Shown here one piece after another: positions 9,095-19,378 of a stretch of DNA of 64,000 nt. The notes beneath the pieces are model-generated. The model was not told the DNA's origin and did not search any database. It saw nothing but the letters and a program-made list of their open reading frames with translations. The stretch is from assembly GCF_023822005.2 (NCBI RefSeq), contig NZ_CP098806.1, positions 1,860,001 through 1,924,000 on the forward strand, read 5' to 3'. The position numbers were made by a program, and so were the translations under genes. Position 1 is the stretch's first letter, and each line of letters begins with the position of its first letter. This stretch comes from Dyadobacter fanqingshengii. Lineage in GTDB: Bacteria > Bacteroidota > Bacteroidia > Cytophagales > Spirosomataceae.

Positions 9095-11014
9095 ATGGGA
9101 AAAATTATTGGCATAGACTTAGGAACAACGAACTCCTGTGTGGCTGTCATGGAGGGTAACGAGCCGGTTGTAATTGCAAACAGCGAAGGTGCCCGCACAA
9201 CCCCGTCAGTGGTTGCATTCATGGATAATGGTGAACGCAAAATCGGTGCACCAGCCAAACGCCAGGCGATCACGAATCCCAAGCATACTATCAGCTCCAT
9301 AAAAAGATTCATGGGCAAAAAATACGATGACGTAACCAGCGAACAAAAAACAGTTGCGTACACCGTTGATAAAGGTCCAAACAACACACCTCGTATCCCC
9401 ATCGGAGACAGGTTATATACTCCACAAGAAGTATCTGCATTCATTTTGCAGAAAATGAGACAAACTGCTGAGGACTATCTGGGTCAGGAAGTGACCGAAG
9501 CGGTTATTACCGTTCCTGCTTACTTCAATGATGCAGAACGTCAGGCTACTAAAGAAGCGGGTCAGATTGCGGGTCTTGATGTGAAACGTATCATCAACGA
9601 ACCTACTGCTGCTGCGCTTGCATACGGTCTGGACAAGCAACACCTTGATATGAAAATCGCTGTGTTTGACTTGGGTGGTGGTACTTTTGACGTTTCGATC
9701 CTTGAATTGGGTGATGGCGTTTTCGAAGTAAAATCTACGGATGGTGATACCCACCTTGGTGGTGACGACTTTGACCAGGTAATCATTAACTGGCTTGCAG
9801 ACGAATTCCAAAAAGACGAAGCTGTGGATTTAAGAAGAGATCCGATGGCATTGCAACGTCTGAAAGAAGCTGCGGAAAAAGCAAAAGTGGAATTGTCAAG
9901 CTCAACACAAACTGAGATCAACCTGCCTTATATTTTCCCGGTTGATGGCATTCCAAAACACCTTGTTCGCACATTAACCCGTGCGAAATTCGAGCAACTT
10001 GCGGATACATTGTTCCAAAGAATGATGGAGCCTTGCAAGAAAGCGATGAAAAACGCAGGTTATACAAATAACGATATCAACGAAGTGATCTTGGTTGGTG
10101 GATCTACACGTATCCCTCGTGTGCAGGAGGAAGTGGAGAAATTCTTCGGCAGAAAACCTTCGAAAGGCGTTAACCCGGATGAAGCGGTGGCCATTGGTGC
10201 TGCGATCCAGGGTGGTGTTTTGACTGGTGAAGTGAAAGACGTACTTCTTTTGGACGTTATTCCATTGTCTTTGGGTATCGAAACATTGGGCGGTGTATTC
10301 ACTAAACTGATCGATGCGAACACGACAATCCCATCCAAAAAGACCGAAACATTCTCGACTGCTGCTGATAACCAGCCATCTGTTGAGATTCATGTATTGC
10401 AAGGTGAACGCCCGATGGCTACCCAGAACCGTACATTAGGACGTTTCCACTTGTCGGACATTCCACCGGCACAACGCGGAACGCCACAAATTGAAGTAAC
10501 ATTTGACGTCGATGCAAACGGTATCCTGCATGTGTCTGCGAAAGATAAAGGCACAAACAAAGAGCAGAAAATCCGTATCGAAGCGTCAAGCGGCTTAACC
10601 GACGCAGAAATCACACGGATGCGTGAAGAAGCGAAAGCGAACGAAGCAGCTGATAAAGCGGAACGTGAAAAAATCGAGAAAATCAACGCTGCCGACAGCC
10701 TGATCTTCTCTACAGATAAACAATTAAAAGAATTCGGCGACAAGCTTTCTGCTGGAAACAAAACAGCAATTGAAGGAGCATTAGCGGAATTGAGAACCGC
10801 GCACCAAAGCCAGGATCTTGCAGGAATTGACACTGCAATGGAGAAATTGAATGGCGCATGGCAAGCCGCTTCTCAGGAAATGTACGCACAAGGCGGTGCA
10901 GAAGGCCAACCCGCAGACGCGCAGCCAGGCGGACCAACCGGTAACCCAGGCGCTGCGAACAACGGCAATCCTACCGACGATGTGACGGATGTAAATTTCG
11001 AGGAAGTCAAATAA
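9095..11014 (+). CDS. dnaK: Chaperone DnaK (Hsp70)
   Basis: This is the ATP-dependent cytoplasmic chaperone. The nucleotide-binding domain starts with [20 protein letters not shown] and holds the phosphate loops [17 protein letters not shown] (about residues 190-210) and [21 protein letters not shown]. The linker [18 protein letters not shown] (about residues 385-402) leads into the substrate-binding domain. The last 40 residues are rich in Gly, Pro, Ala and Asn and end in the typical acidic [12 protein letters not shown]. The 639 residues are full length. dnaJ and grpE are not adjacent. The gene is flanked by terminators, so it is a single-gene unit. No CIRCE element was seen upstream. Confidence 0.98.
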   Translation: MGKIIGIDLGTTNSCVAVMEGNEPVVIANSEGARTTPSVVAFMDNGERKIGAPAKRQAITNPKHTISSIKRFMGKKYDDVTSEQKTVAYTVDKGPNNTPRIPIGDRLYTPQEVSAFILQKMRQTAEDYLGQEVTEAVITVPAYFNDAERQATKEAGQIAGLDVKRIINEPTAAALAYGLDKQHLDMKIAVFDLGGGTFDVSILELGDGVFEVKSTDGDTHLGGDDFDQVIINWLADEFQKDEAVDLRRDPMALQRLKEAAEKAKVELSSSTQTEINLPYIFPVDGIPKHLVRTLTRAKFEQLADTLFQRMMEPCKKAMKNAGYTNNDINEVILVGGSTRIPRVQEEVEKFFGRKPSKGVNPDEAVAIGAAIQGGVLTGEVKDVLLLDVIPLSLGIETLGGVFTKLIDANTTIPSKKTETFSTAADNQPSVEIHVLQGERPMATQNRTLGRFHLSDIPPAQRGTPQIEVTFDVDANGILHVSAKDKGTNKEQKIRIEASSGLTDAEITRMREEAKANEAADKAEREKIEKINAADSLIFSTDKQLKEFGDKLSAGNKTAIEGALAELRTAHQSQDLAGIDTAMEKLNGAWQAASQEMYAQGGAEGQPADAQPGGPTGNPGAANNGNPTDDVTDVNFEEVK

Positions 11015-11030
11015 TAAGGCAACTTGAAGA

Positions 11031-11064
11031 AATCCCCGTCTTTAACCAGATGGGGATTTTTTTT
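11031..11064 (+). terminator. Intrinsic terminator of dnaK
   Basis: AATCCCC (11031-11037) pairs with GGGGATT (11052-11058). Inside this, TCT/AGA extends the stem across one G-T pair. A run of T residues follows to 11064. It lies 17 bp after the dnaK stop. Confidence 0.88.
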
Positions 11065-11207
11065 ACACGACATTTTAAGAAATGTGGGTAAATGATTCCT
11101 GCAAAAAGTTGAAAAAACATCAGTCGTTTCTGGCATTAATTTTTATTCATTTGAGTTACATATTCATCAGGCTATTTAAACCATTGCATTAAAATTTGAA
11201 AACCAAT

Positions 11208-11423
11208 ATGGACAATAGGATCGCGTTACCAGAGTTGATGTATTTATCTCCTACGACCCGTGAAAAAGCGGTCACCATTGCGCAGGAGCTTTTAAGAACA
11301 AATAATATTTCTCCTCGTGAGGCGGTTTCAAAAGCAATTTTAATTGCAAAAAACTGGGCGGTTAAAAACGTAAACCGTCGCGTCTGGAAAAAGCTGAAGT
11401 CATTTGAAAAAGAGATTATATGA
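11208..11423 (+). CDS. Small basic helical protein, unrecognised
   Basis: The ATG at 11208 gives 71 residues. An in-frame TTG at 11196 would add four. The sequence is predicted helical and basic: MDNRIALPELMYLSPTTREK, then AVTIAQELLRTN, and a C-terminal KNVNRRVWKKLKSFEKEII. The middle part (SPREAVSKAILIAKNWAVKN) resembles short uncharacterised proteins seen next to metabolic genes, but I cannot name a family. The stop codon overlaps the ATG of the following SDR gene in an ATGA, so the two are likely translationally coupled. Absence of a signal or membrane segment suggests a cytoplasmic protein. A role as a partner or regulator of the dehydrogenase is possible but unproven. Confidence 0.6.
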   Translation: MDNRIALPELMYLSPTTREKAVTIAQELLRTNNISPREAVSKAILIAKNWAVKNVNRRVWKKLKSFEKEII

Positions 11424-12244
11424 TAGGTTTGGATCTGAAATTTAAAGATCAGGTTGCGATCGTTACAGGATCAAGTTCAGGAATTGGTAAAGCGTGCGCC
11501 ATCCACCTGGCTGAGCTCGGTGCCAAAGTGGTGGTCAATTACAGTTCCAATCTGGAAGAAGGTGAAAAGACGCTGAATGAGATTCTTTCAAAAGGCGGAA
11601 CCGGCATTCTGGTCAAAGCGGATGTGAGCCATGAAGAGGAAGTAAAAGCACTTTTCAATGAAACCATCAGCAAGTTTGGTCGGATCGACATTGTTATCAG
11701 CAACGCAGGTCTGCAAAAGGACTCTTCGTTTTTGGAAATGACGTTGGAGCAGTGGCAGAAAGTGATTGATGTAAACCTTACAGGTCAGTTTCTGGTTTGC
11801 CGTGAGGCCGCGAGGCAGTTCGTAGCGCAGGAAAAAGCTGCTACCGAAGTAAATCACAGCGAACTTTCGATTGGCAAAATTATCCTGATGAGTTCTGTGC
11901 ACGACGTGATCCCCTGGGCCGGACATGTTAATTATGCGGCATCAAAGGGCGGCATAATGATGTTCATGAAGTCCATTTCGCAAGAACTCGCACCTTATAA
12001 GATACGGGTAAATTCTGTTAGCCCGGGTGCGATTAAAACTTCGATTAATAAAGAAGTTTGGTCTGATCCTGATAAATACAAAGGACTGTTACAATTGATC
12101 CCATACAAAAGAATTGGAACGCCGCAGGATGTAGCAAAGGCAGTCGCATGGCTTGCGTCTGATGATTCTGATTACGTCAATGGCGAAACGCTGTACATTG
12201 ACGGCGGTATGACCCTTTATCCGGAATTTGCGGACAATGGTTAA
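11420..12244 (+). CDS. Short-chain dehydrogenase/reductase (glucose-1-dehydrogenase-like)
   Basis: This is a classical SDR of 274 residues. It has the NAD(P)-binding GSSSGIG motif (residues 17-23), the structural NAG at 95-97 and the catalytic triad Ser159, Tyr172 and Lys176 (NYAASKGG). The C-terminal signature PGAIKTSIN and the YVNGETLYIDGGM ending are those of the group annotated as glucose 1-dehydrogenase or 3-oxoacyl-ACP reductase-like. The sugar assignment is a family label only. It is about 15 residues longer than usual because of an insertion around residues 138-150. Translation is coupled to the small ORF before it, and a strong hairpin follows the stop. Confidence 0.88.
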   Translation: MIGLDLKFKDQVAIVTGSSSGIGKACAIHLAELGAKVVVNYSSNLEEGEKTLNEILSKGGTGILVKADVSHEEEVKALFNETISKFGRIDIVISNAGLQKDSSFLEMTLEQWQKVIDVNLTGQFLVCREAARQFVAQEKAATEVNHSELSIGKIILMSSVHDVIPWAGHVNYAASKGGIMMFMKSISQELAPYKIRVNSVSPGAIKTSINKEVWSDPDKYKGLLQLIPYKRIGTPQDVAKAVAWLASDDSDYVNGETLYIDGGMTLYPEFADNG

Positions 12245-12267
12245 AACAAGTTACACTTCATCACAAA

Positions 12268-12298
12268 AAAAGCGCCGGGATTGTATTCCGGCGCTTTT
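12268..12298. terminator. Bidirectional terminator between SDR and hydrolase genes
   Basis: AAAAGCGCCGG (12268-12278) pairs perfectly with CCGGCGCTTTT (12288-12298), and two more pairs form inside. The A run on one side and T run on the other let it work for both convergent genes (SDR on plus, hydrolase on minus). Confidence 0.88.
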
Positions 12299-12316
12299 CA
12301 TTTGAAGCAACAAATA

Positions 12317-14770
12317 TCAATTATTTACAAACTCGCCTTTTTCAACCGACCAGTCATTTCCAAAAAAACCAGCCATTTTCACTTCCTTAATGCCATCTTT
12401 CAGCATACCAGGCGAGAAGATCATCAGATCAGGAAAACCGCTTCCGCCGCTGAAGTATTGATTTGCATTCGCTGCCTGGAATCCTTTCTTGCTTGTTCCG
12501 GCAATCACAGCCACGGATGCAATGTCGCTATCCGGTCTCGGATAGACGAAATAGGTTGCCAGATCTCCGGTAAACTGCTTTTCTCCCACGGTGATCTTGC
12601 CTTTGGTAACACTTACCGGACAATCTTTCAATAATGAGTTCCATGCCGCATTCGTGTCTTGATTTCCGTACAAGATTACGCCGCGATCTTTGAAATTTTG
12701 CGGCAAAAAATCCTTATCCGCGATAACGTCAACAGCTCCATTTCCCCGGTAATACCACGATTCAGCATCAAATTTTGCCTTTTCCAGAGCCCAGATGGCT
12801 TCCTCTCTGCTTCCGCCCGTTGCATATACGAACACCATTCTGTTCCTGAAAGCGTCCTTAAACGTGCCGTTTCTCAAAATGTTTTTCTGTGTCTTGGTCG
12901 GTGCTTCGGCAAGTTGCCAGTTATTCTGTTTTTTCAAATAAATGGTTTCGTTCTCTTTCTTAACCTTATATTCCAAAGCTGCTAGACTGTCCAATGTGAC
13001 GCTTACATCGGTCCCGACAGGAAATGCGCCCAGATCCAAAGAAAGCAAGGCAACATTATCTGTCTTACCGGTAATCGTCTTAGTTTTTTTGTCCGAATTC
13101 AGTTGTACTCTGCTGTATTTAAGCGTAGTAAGTTGCTGATGCACAGCCGCCCAACGCATTTTCGACGAAATTCCGGGGTTAGCCGTTGTAAAGTCTATCG
13201 CATTCACCGCTGTATCTGCAGGGATCGAATGCCAGCTGAAAAAGTTAAAGATCGGAGGCCAGTCCACGCTGATATCGCCATACCAGTGTTCTCCGCCAAT
13301 ATGCTCGTAATAGCTGAAATCCCTGTGAAATTTGCCTAGAATGTCGCGCATTTGTCTAGCATATGTTACAGGCACGGTCCTGTCTGCATCCCCGTGTGCC
13401 ACATATACGCCCAGGCTTTTGTAGTTGGAAGTCAGCGCAAGCACATTGCTCGGGTTACTGGCGCGGAGCAACACCGCTTCGATGGGTGAGCCTGCGCTGT
13501 CAGGGATCACGCCGTCATGCGAGCCATAAGAGGATAATGTCGGATAACCGGCAGATGGAGCGATTGCAGCCCATTTGTCGGGATATGTTGCGCCAAGAAA
13601 CCATGTTCCGTGGCCGCCCATGGAGTGACCGGTCAGGAAAATCTTTGCTGGATCAGGAGTATACTGTATTTTGGCAATGTCCAGAACTTCCAATGCGTCC
13701 AACCTTCCCCAATCTTCCCAGTTGAAACCTCTTGGGCGTCTGTTTGTGGGTGCAACCAAAACGCCCCAATCTTTTGGCTTATATGCCCTCGCCTGACTGA
13801 TGGCTTGAACTTCTGCACCGTGGACGGAGAAAAATAACGCTGGTTTCTCAGTGGAACCGGATTTCAACTGCGGCGACACTGCATAATATTGAACACTTCC
13901 ATCCAATTCACTGACAAATGTCCTGCTATATTGCTTTCCTTCCTCAACAGACTGAATGCTAACACTCTTTGAATCAATCACTTTACCCGCTTGTGTTAAA
14001 GTAACGACCACGTCCTGTTTACCAGTCTGAACGCCGGAAGCATTTACGACAAACCCGATCTTTCGCAAAGACAATGCAGGAATGGAAGGCAAATGGGTGA
14101 CAACTTCTTTTCCCGAAACCACCGCTTTGATTTGCAAACCGGTGAGCACTTTCGGGCTTGTGTTCGCCACAACCAGGCCGATCCAAAGCGAATCATTCTT
14201 TAAGCCCGGAACGACATCCGGCAATGTTGCGTCCTTTGTATCGATAAAAACAGGCTTTTCGGGAAATGTCAGATTTGCCGCAATGCCGCCGAATCTCCCG
14301 AAACGTGCTACCCGCGCATAGATTTCGTTCGTTCCTTTTTTCAAACGCACCGGCAGGTTCATCCATCCATAACGATACATATCCCCGCCGCGCGGCACGC
14401 CATTGAAGAAAAGCATATCATTGCCTGTCACAGTCAGGATTGCGGTTTGCTCTTTCTCAGATTGATAAGTCAGATAAACGTATCCATTGGAAAAAGAATC
14501 ACCGCGTAAACGGTGCGATGTGTCGGCTTTCACTTTCCGCCAGTTAATGTCCTCGCCTTTGGCGTTTTTAAGCAGCAAAGCGCCTTCTTGCGGTTTTGCC
14601 AATGTCCCGTTGTAAAGTTGAAACGCGAGCTGGTCGGTATACAATGCTTCCCGGCCGTATTGATGACAAGGCCCGGCTGCCAGTCCTTCGTCCAGATGGA
14701 TAATTCTCTGAGCAAGGCCTGTAATGGAAAGGGTCAGTAATAGAGTGAGTGAAAAGTAAATTCGTCTCAT
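12317..14770 (-). CDS. Secreted alpha/beta-hydrolase (esterase/prolyl-oligopeptidase-like)
   Basis: The 817-residue protein opens with a signal peptide (MRRIYFSLTLLLTLSITGLAQ). The first 280 residues are beta-rich, with an NGVPRGGDMYRYGW segment that resembles a carbohydrate- or ligand-binding sandwich. The alpha/beta-hydrolase domain follows. Its nucleophile elbow is GHSMGG with Ser383, a candidate acid is the Asp in HGDADRTVPV, and a candidate His is in GGEHWYGD. The arrangement resembles feruloyl-esterase or PHB-depolymerase-type hydrolases fused to accessory domains. The C-terminal third (after about residue 560) contains a second mixed domain with DFTTANPG and YFVYPRPDSD. The substrate is unknown. 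It is a single gene ending at a shared bidirectional terminator, with a 165-bp AT-rich upstream region. Confidence 0.75.
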   Translation of the reverse strand: MRRIYFSLTLLLTLSITGLAQRIIHLDEGLAAGPCHQYGREALYTDQLAFQLYNGTLAKPQEGALLLKNAKGEDINWRKVKADTSHRLRGDSFSNGYVYLTYQSEKEQTAILTVTGNDMLFFNGVPRGGDMYRYGWMNLPVRLKKGTNEIYARVARFGRFGGIAANLTFPEKPVFIDTKDATLPDVVPGLKNDSLWIGLVVANTSPKVLTGLQIKAVVSGKEVVTHLPSIPALSLRKIGFVVNASGVQTGKQDVVVTLTQAGKVIDSKSVSIQSVEEGKQYSRTFVSELDGSVQYYAVSPQLKSGSTEKPALFFSVHGAEVQAISQARAYKPKDWGVLVAPTNRRPRGFNWEDWGRLDALEVLDIAKIQYTPDPAKIFLTGHSMGGHGTWFLGATYPDKWAAIAPSAGYPTLSSYGSHDGVIPDSAGSPIEAVLLRASNPSNVLALTSNYKSLGVYVAHGDADRTVPVTYARQMRDILGKFHRDFSYYEHIGGEHWYGDISVDWPPIFNFFSWHSIPADTAVNAIDFTTANPGISSKMRWAAVHQQLTTLKYSRVQLNSDKKTKTITGKTDNVALLSLDLGAFPVGTDVSVTLDSLAALEYKVKKENETIYLKKQNNWQLAEAPTKTQKNILRNGTFKDAFRNRMVFVYATGGSREEAIWALEKAKFDAESWYYRGNGAVDVIADKDFLPQNFKDRGVILYGNQDTNAAWNSLLKDCPVSVTKGKITVGEKQFTGDLATYFVYPRPDSDIASVAVIAGTSKKGFQAANANQYFSGGSGFPDLMIFSPGMLKDGIKEVKMAGFFGNDWSVEKGEFVNN

Positions 14771-14935
14771 TAAGGCAAAGGAGTTTGTGATCTTCTAAAT
14801 TATTAAAAATAATTACTAATATGGGGCGACATATTTAAATAAGTAATTAGTAAATTTTTCAGAAGAATTCTAACACCGTTAAAAAAGAGTAAAGTTTGAA
14901 ATCACTTAAATTGCGGACTTAAATTGATCTTCCTC

Positions 14936-16953
<2,018 letters not shown>

Positions 16954-16987
16954 TTATGGCGTTATGTTTATAAATCAATTTTCAGGA

Positions 16988-17003
16988 CCGCATAATAATG
17001 CGG
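16988..17003. repeat. Perfect hairpin in the leader of pgi
   Basis: CCGCAT (16988-16993) and ATGCGG (16998-17003) form a 6-bp stem with a 4-nt loop, about 40 bp upstream of the pgi ATG and downstream of the proposed start site. There is no adjacent T tract, so it is more likely a leader structure than a terminator. Confidence 0.4.
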
Positions 17004-17023
17004 CCGTAACATTCTTTCCGATG

Positions 17024-17031
17024 CAAAAATA
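17024..17031 (-). promoter_or_regulatory. Candidate -7 element for pgi
   Basis: Read on the minus strand, this is TATTTTTG, a perfect TAnnTTTG match 74 bp upstream of the pgi ATG. No clear TTG is seen at the expected -33 position. Confidence 0.4.
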
Positions 17032-17061
17032 TGATTTTACACCACTTGAAACGACTTTTAC

Positions 17062-17901
17062 TTAACTCACTGCATCACAAACCCCTTTGAAATATCCCAC
17101 CGATTCGGCAATCCCTGCCAGTGGATCTTTCATATCTTTCTCATATTCAAGACTACAGCAGCCGTCATACTTTACCTTTCTGAGCATTTTCACAAATGCA
17201 GGAATATCAATAATTCCGCGTCCCAGCTCGCATGTTTTCCCGTCCTTGGTGGCGGCAGTGACATTTTTTAAATGTATATCAAAAATCCTTTTGGAATATT
17301 TACCCAGATCCGCCACCGAGTCCTGGTTATCGCGTCGGTTATGGCCCATATCGAAACAAATGCCTAACCCCGGATCGAGATCTTTGATGAGGTTGTTGAT
17401 GGATGTTGCATTGGGATAAAGCTTGTCCTCAGGACCATGGTTATGGATCGCATAACGAATGCCTGTTTCCTTTACCTTGTCACTTACGTATTTAAGATCC
17501 TCGTGGTTGGGAATGCCAACGATCAGCTTCACGCCCACCCTTTTGGCATAATCAAATGCGTTATCAATATCCTGAGGTGTTTTTGTATAGATCGGCCCCA
17601 CCGCATATCCGGTCACCCCAGCTTGTTTCAGTTTTTCATGAAATGCCGTAATTTCCTCAGCAGTGCTTTTGTATGGTAAATGAAAATCTTTGATACACAA
17701 ATAATGTACGTCCGTTTTCTTCATCATTTCCAGTGACTCATCCAGCTTGAAATTCACGAAGCTAAATCCGGCCATGACCAACCTGAATGTGTCTGGCTTT
17801 TTTTCAAACACAAAATCCTCAGCAAAAGCCGATTGGGACAAAACGCCGCCGGTAACCAATCCGGCAATTCCTTTCTTTACAAAAGCTCTTCTCGTATCCA
17901 T
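17062..17901 (-). CDS. Sugar phosphate isomerase/epimerase-like TIM-barrel protein, exported
   Basis: The 279-residue protein begins with a twin-arginine-like signal (TRRAFVKKGIAGLV, residues 3-16) and a cleavage-like AFAED site, so it probably works in the periplasm. The rest is a xylose-isomerase-like TIM barrel. Strands carry HYLCIKDFHLPY, LIVGIPNHEDL, YAIHNHGPEDK, LGICFDMGHNRR and IFDIHLKNVT, and these His, Asp and Glu residues are the usual divalent-metal ligands. The last strand is CCSLEYEKDMKDP. Such proteins are common in Bacteroidota sugar clusters and may act on keto sugars, but the substrate is not known. It follows the DUF5009 membrane protein by 67 bp on the same strand and is probably co-transcribed with it. 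Confidence 0.8.
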   Translation of the reverse strand: MDTRRAFVKKGIAGLVTGGVLSQSAFAEDFVFEKKPDTFRLVMAGFSFVNFKLDESLEMMKKTDVHYLCIKDFHLPYKSTAEEITAFHEKLKQAGVTGYAVGPIYTKTPQDIDNAFDYAKRVGVKLIVGIPNHEDLKYVSDKVKETGIRYAIHNHGPEDKLYPNATSINNLIKDLDPGLGICFDMGHNRRDNQDSVADLGKYSKRIFDIHLKNVTAATKDGKTCELGRGIIDIPAFVKMLRKVKYDGCCSLEYEKDMKDPLAGIAESVGYFKGVCDAVS

Positions 17902-17968
17902 TATTTATCGATTAAAAATCCTCGTACAATAGAAAAGACGATGCGCCTCAGATTTACCACCCATTTTT

Positions 17969-19174
17969 TCAAATCTTAAGTCTGATACCCATCCGATTGA
18001 TCAAGCCGGTTACAATAATGACAAGCAAGGCAAAACAAAATGACTTAACCAGCCCAATAATGCCCGTCCTGAGAAATACGGGCAGACTAAAATGAATGAG
18101 CGTCAGCACCGCATACCAGACGTAGGGCACGAGATAGCAGGTTAATGTGGCTGTTCCCGCAGGTTTGATCATGTTTGCCCAGTCTTTTACTTTTTTCAGG
18201 TCTACCAGCCAGAACAGCACTGCAAAAACGATGAACGCAATGCCGCTGCAAATCCCAACCCAGGCCGGCGTTGCCCTGATCTTGGAAATGCCCCAAAACG
18301 GACGCGTTCCAAATCCGTAAGCCAGGCAAACAATGCCGAGAATGATCAGGATTGCCAGATACGTAGCAGTAATGCCGTTTTTCCTGCTGTAAAGCCGATA
18401 AATGACCGATGCTACAACGCCTGCCATTGTAAAAGCCGGCATCGCCCCGCTCCCAACAATCCAGACGTAATCTTTGACAGGATCCAAAAAGGAAAGTAAT
18501 CCCGCAAAGTCTGCAATGTTGAACAATATAAGAAACAGCCAGCCGACAACATTGAATACCAAATTATCGCCTGCCATAAAATAAATCACCGCACAGATCA
18601 GGTAAGCCCAACCGATCAGCCCAAGAATGCCATACCAATGCGTGCCCATCCAGGACGGGTTCGCCTCATCGCCACCCTTGTAAATGGCAGCCAGGCCCAC
18701 CAGAAGCAGATAGCCCAGAATTTTCAGGCCCATATAAAGCGATTTTTTACCGAGATCATTGGGATACACATTCCAGATCAGAAAGAAAGCCACCACCATC
18801 AAAATCTCCCACACATATTTGTTCACCCACATGCCGGAGCTTACGATATTTTCAAAATTCACAATGAAAACGCCCATTAACAGGAGCGCAAATGTGCGTT
18901 CGCCAATGTGGAACAGGATCGTTCCATTGCTATCCCCTTTCGATTTTCTGTTTGCGATCGCAAAGGGAATAGACAAGCCAACAATGAACAAAAACACAGG
19001 AAACACGACATCCGAAAGACCCATGGCGTCGTCGGAGCCCTTGCTGTGCTCCATCCATTCCGGAACGCCGGTAAGCGTCCAGAAATCGTTTACAAAAATC
19101 ATGAGCAGCATGGTTAGCGCGCGAAAAATGTCAATAGAATCGAGGCGCAGTGAGGCGGGCGATAAAGTTTTCAT
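17969..19174 (-). CDS. DUF5009-type membrane acyltransferase (NagX/HGSNAT-like)
   Basis: The protein of about 401 residues starts at the ATG at 19174; a TTG just before it is less likely. It is a multi-pass membrane protein with roughly ten hydrophobic segments. The N-terminal SIDIFRALTMLLMIFVNDFW and SDVVFPVFLFIVGLSIPFAI are hallmark sequences of the DUF1624/DUF5009 family, related to heparan-alpha-glucosaminide N-acetyltransferase. The family is thought to move acetyl groups across the membrane onto amino sugars, though most bacterial members are untested. It is followed by the TIM-barrel isomerase-like gene on the same strand, which supports a role in sugar processing in the envelope. Confidence 0.8.
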   Translation of the reverse strand: MKTLSPASLRLDSIDIFRALTMLLMIFVNDFWTLTGVPEWMEHSKGSDDAMGLSDVVFPVFLFIVGLSIPFAIANRKSKGDSNGTILFHIGERTFALLLMGVFIVNFENIVSSGMWVNKYVWEILMVVAFFLIWNVYPNDLGKKSLYMGLKILGYLLLVGLAAIYKGGDEANPSWMGTHWYGILGLIGWAYLICAVIYFMAGDNLVFNVVGWLFLILFNIADFAGLLSFLDPVKDYVWIVGSGAMPAFTMAGVVASVIYRLYSRKNGITATYLAILIILGIVCLAYGFGTRPFWGISKIRATPAWVGICSGIAFIVFAVLFWLVDLKKVKDWANMIKPAGTATLTCYLVPYVWYAVLTLIHFSLPVFLRTGIIGLVKSFCFALLVIIVTGLINRMGIRLKI

Positions 19175-19378
19175 CAAAGGATTCAGGAGTAAAATTTAGG
19201 AACCCAATATACACGAAATATGGCATTAGAAGGAATGCATTTCTTTTGTAGAACTAAATCAACATCACTTTTGGCTGTCTTACGGTTGGATTTTACTGCT
19301 TAGCCTATTTGAACCGGTTGCACCTTATTTAAGTAATTAATTTTAATTGAAATATCCTACCCTTACCCTCTGATCATT

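Noticed and set aside
14813..14853. Inverted repeat TTACTAAT/ATTAGTAA upstream of the VanZ-like gene
   Set aside because: The arms are AT-rich and 25 bp apart in a very AT-rich gap, so it is not convincing as an operator or terminator.
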